Assembly (NCBI GenBank): GCA_903865885.1
Contig: CAIPLJ010000085.1
Coordinates: 1 to 6,210, forward strand
Direction of reading: 5' to 3'
DNA from: an uncultured Actinomycetes bacterium
Lineage (GTDB): Bacteria > Actinomycetota > Actinomycetes > Nanopelagicales > Nanopelagicaceae
DNA: 6,210 nt
The position numbers and the translations under genes were made by a program. The notes beneath the pieces were generated by a model that was given only the letters and a program-made list of their open reading frames with translations, was not told where the DNA came from and made no database searches. Positions 4,637 through 6,210 of this stretch are shown one piece after another (the first letter of the stretch is position 1; each line of letters begins with the position of its first letter).

Positions 4637-6210
4637 ATGGCAAAGCAAATTGCCTTTAATGAAGAAGCCCGCCGCGGTTTAGAGCGCGGAATGAACGTAC
4701 TCGCAGATGCAGTCAAGGTAACCCTTGGGCCCCGCGGACGTAACGTCGTACTTGAGAAGAAGTGGGGCGCACCAACTATTACCAACGATGGCGTCTCTAT
4801 CGCAAAAGAGATTGAACTCGATGATCCATGGGAGAAGATCGGCGCAGAGCTCGTTAAGGAAGTTGCTAAGAAGACAGATGATGTCGCAGGCGATGGAACA
4901 ACGACAGCAACCGTTCTGGCTCAAGCCCTCGTTCGCGAAGGACTTCGCAACGTTGCTGCGGGATCAAACCCAATGGCACTTAAGCGCGGAATCGAGAAGG
5001 CAGTAACTGCAATCGTGACCGAACTTGGCGCAATGGCAAAGAGCGTTGATTCCAAGGAACAGATTGCAGCAACTGCATCAATTTCTGCAGCAGATGCAAC
5101 TATCGGCGAGATGATCGCTGAGGCGATGGATAAGGTCGGTAAAGAAGGCGTTATCACCGTTGAAGAGTCAAATACATTTGGTCTCGAACTCGAACTCACC
5201 GAAGGAATGCGCTTCGATAAGGGTTATGTATCACCATATTTCGTAACAGATACAGATCGCATGGAAGCAGTTCTTGAAGATGCGTACATCTTGATTACCA
5301 GCGCAAAGATTGGCAACATCAAGGAGCTTGTACCGATTCTTGAGAAGGTCATGCAATCAGGTAAGCCACTTGCAATCCTTGCTGAAGATATTGAAGGCGA
5401 AGCACTTGCAACTCTCGTTGTAAACAAGATCAAGGGAACATTTAAATCAGCAGCTGTGAAGGCGCCAGGTTTTGGAGATCGTCGTAAGGCGATGCTTCAG
5501 GACATTGCAATCCTTACAGGTGCAACAGTGATCTCTGATGAAGTTGGCCTCAAGCTCGAAACAGCTGGCCTTGAACTTCTTGGTCGCGCTCGCAAGGTTG
5601 TTATCTCTAAGGAAGAGACAACAATCATCGAAGGTCTCGGAGATGAAGCGCAGCTCAAGGGTCGCGTTACACAGATCCGTACCGAAATCGAAAACTCAGA
5701 CTCTGATTACGACAAAGAAAAGCTTCAAGAGCGCCTTGCAAAGCTTGCTGGAGGAGTTGCTGTCATTAAGGCAGGAGCTGCAACAGAAGTTGAACTTAAA
5801 GAGCGTAAGCACCGCATCGAAGATGCAGTGCGCAATGCAAAGGCTGCAGTAGAAGAAGGAATTGTTGCCGGCGGCGGCGTTGCTCTTCTTCAAGCTGGAA
5901 AGATTGCACTTGCAAAGCTTTCACTCGCAGGAGATGAAGCAACTGGCGCTCGCATTGTTGAGTTCGGAATTGAAGCACCACTTAAGCAGATTGCTATTAA
6001 CGCTGGCCTTGAAGGTGGAGTTGTTGTTGAGAAGGTTCGTAACTTGGAATCAGGTTGGGGACTTAATGCTGCAACAGGTGAATATGTGGACATGATCAAA
6101 TCTGGAATTATCGATCCAGCAAAGGTCACGCGTTCTGCACTTCAAAACGCAGCATCTATCGCAGCGCTCTTCCTCACAACAGAGGCAGTTATTACAGATA
6201 AGCCAGAACC
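4637..6210 (+). CDS. groL: Chaperonin GroEL (Hsp60), 3' end cut by the window
   Basis: This is the large chaperonin subunit that forms double seven-membered rings and folds cytoplasmic proteins with ATP and GroES. 524 residues are visible of the usual 540 or so; only the C-terminal tail is missing. The equatorial domain begins with MAKQIAFNEEARRGL and TLGPRGRNV (29-37). The ATP-site GDGTTT is at 85-90, with Asp86 equivalent to E. coli Asp87. The catalytic aspartate corresponding to Asp398 is Asp396 in RIEDA, followed by the AGGGVAL signature (411-417). The apical domain (about 190-375) is uninterrupted. No groES precedes it, so it is probably the stand-alone actinobacterial copy (GroEL2 type), but the diagnostic C-terminal tail lies beyond the edge. 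Control is by CIRCE upstream. Confidence 0.97.
   Translation, partial: MAKQIAFNEEARRGLERGMNVLADAVKVTLGPRGRNVVLEKKWGAPTITNDGVSIAKEIELDDPWEKIGAELVKEVAKKTDDVAGDGTTTATVLAQALVREGLRNVAAGSNPMALKRGIEKAVTAIVTELGAMAKSVDSKEQIAATASISAADATIGEMIAEAMDKVGKEGVITVEESNTFGLELELTEGMRFDKGYVSPYFVTDTDRMEAVLEDAYILITSAKIGNIKELVPILEKVMQSGKPLAILAEDIEGEALATLVVNKIKGTFKSAAVKAPGFGDRRKAMLQDIAILTGATVISDEVGLKLETAGLELLGRARKVVISKEETTIIEGLGDEAQLKGRVTQIRTEIENSDSDYDKEKLQERLAKLAGGVAVIKAGAATEVELKERKHRIEDAVRNAKAAVEEGIVAGGGVALLQAGKIALAKLSLAGDEATGARIVEFGIEAPLKQIAINAGLEGGVVVEKVRNLESGWGLNAATGEYVDMIKSGIIDPAKVTRSALQNAASIAALFLTTEAVITDKPE

Noticed and set aside
4537..4785. Minus-strand frame ending in CIRCE
   Set aside because: Antisense shadow of the groEL start; serine- and arginine-rich composition typical of reversed coding DNA.
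4725..6129. Several frames of 60-105 codons on both strands within groEL
   Set aside because: All lie inside the uninterrupted groEL frame, are low-complexity (Leu-, Ser- or Gln-rich) and have no supporting start signals.

Overview
The window looks like chromosomal DNA from a low-GC actinobacterium. The bases appear just under half G+C by eye. A freshwater acI-type lineage (Nanopelagicales) is my best guess, but it is inference. The actinobacterial assignment rests on a small DUF3263 protein, a family I know only from Actinobacteria, placed beside a groEL that has no groES in front of it. It also rests on a mycobacterial-type short beta-carbonic anhydrase and on start codons that lack Shine-Dalgarno sites but sit 6-7 nt after TANNNT hexamers, the leaderless layout common in this phylum.

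Layout. At 30-104 is a complete tRNA-Thr(TGT), followed after 34 bp by a beta-carbonic anhydrase (139-657). Its stop codon abuts that of a convergent minus-strand alpha/beta hydrolase (658-1434). The hydrolase is the second gene of a two-gene minus-strand operon behind a type II NADH dehydrogenase (1435-2667), with stop and start directly joined. A 23-bp gap separates the NADH dehydrogenase start from a divergent plus-strand gene (2691-4190) encoding an NmrA/SDR domain fused to DUF2867. A DUF3263 gene follows (4215-4481). A 155-bp control region (4482-4636) then carries a weak hairpin, a sigma-70-like promoter, a CIRCE operator and a leader hairpin ahead of groEL, which starts at 4637 and runs off the right edge with 524 codons visible.

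How the parts work together. The genes are mostly housekeeping: translation (tRNA), CO2/bicarbonate balance, respiratory NADH oxidation, a probable redox/NAD(P)-binding protein and protein folding. groEL is very probably repressed by HrcA through CIRCE, placing it in the heat-shock regulon. The two genes flanking the 23-bp gap appear to share one compact bidirectional promoter with overlapping -10 hexamers, so respiratory NDH-2 and the SDR-DUF2867 protein may be controlled together.

I see no mobile element, CRISPR array, phage gene or defence system, and no clear evidence of a new multi-gene system. The most interesting signals are regulatory: the overlapping leaderless promoters, a palindrome over the DUF3263 promoter, an extended CIRCE dyad with a competing hairpin, and a 10-bp repeat on both sides of the tRNA. 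No gene-free stretch exceeds 300 bases.
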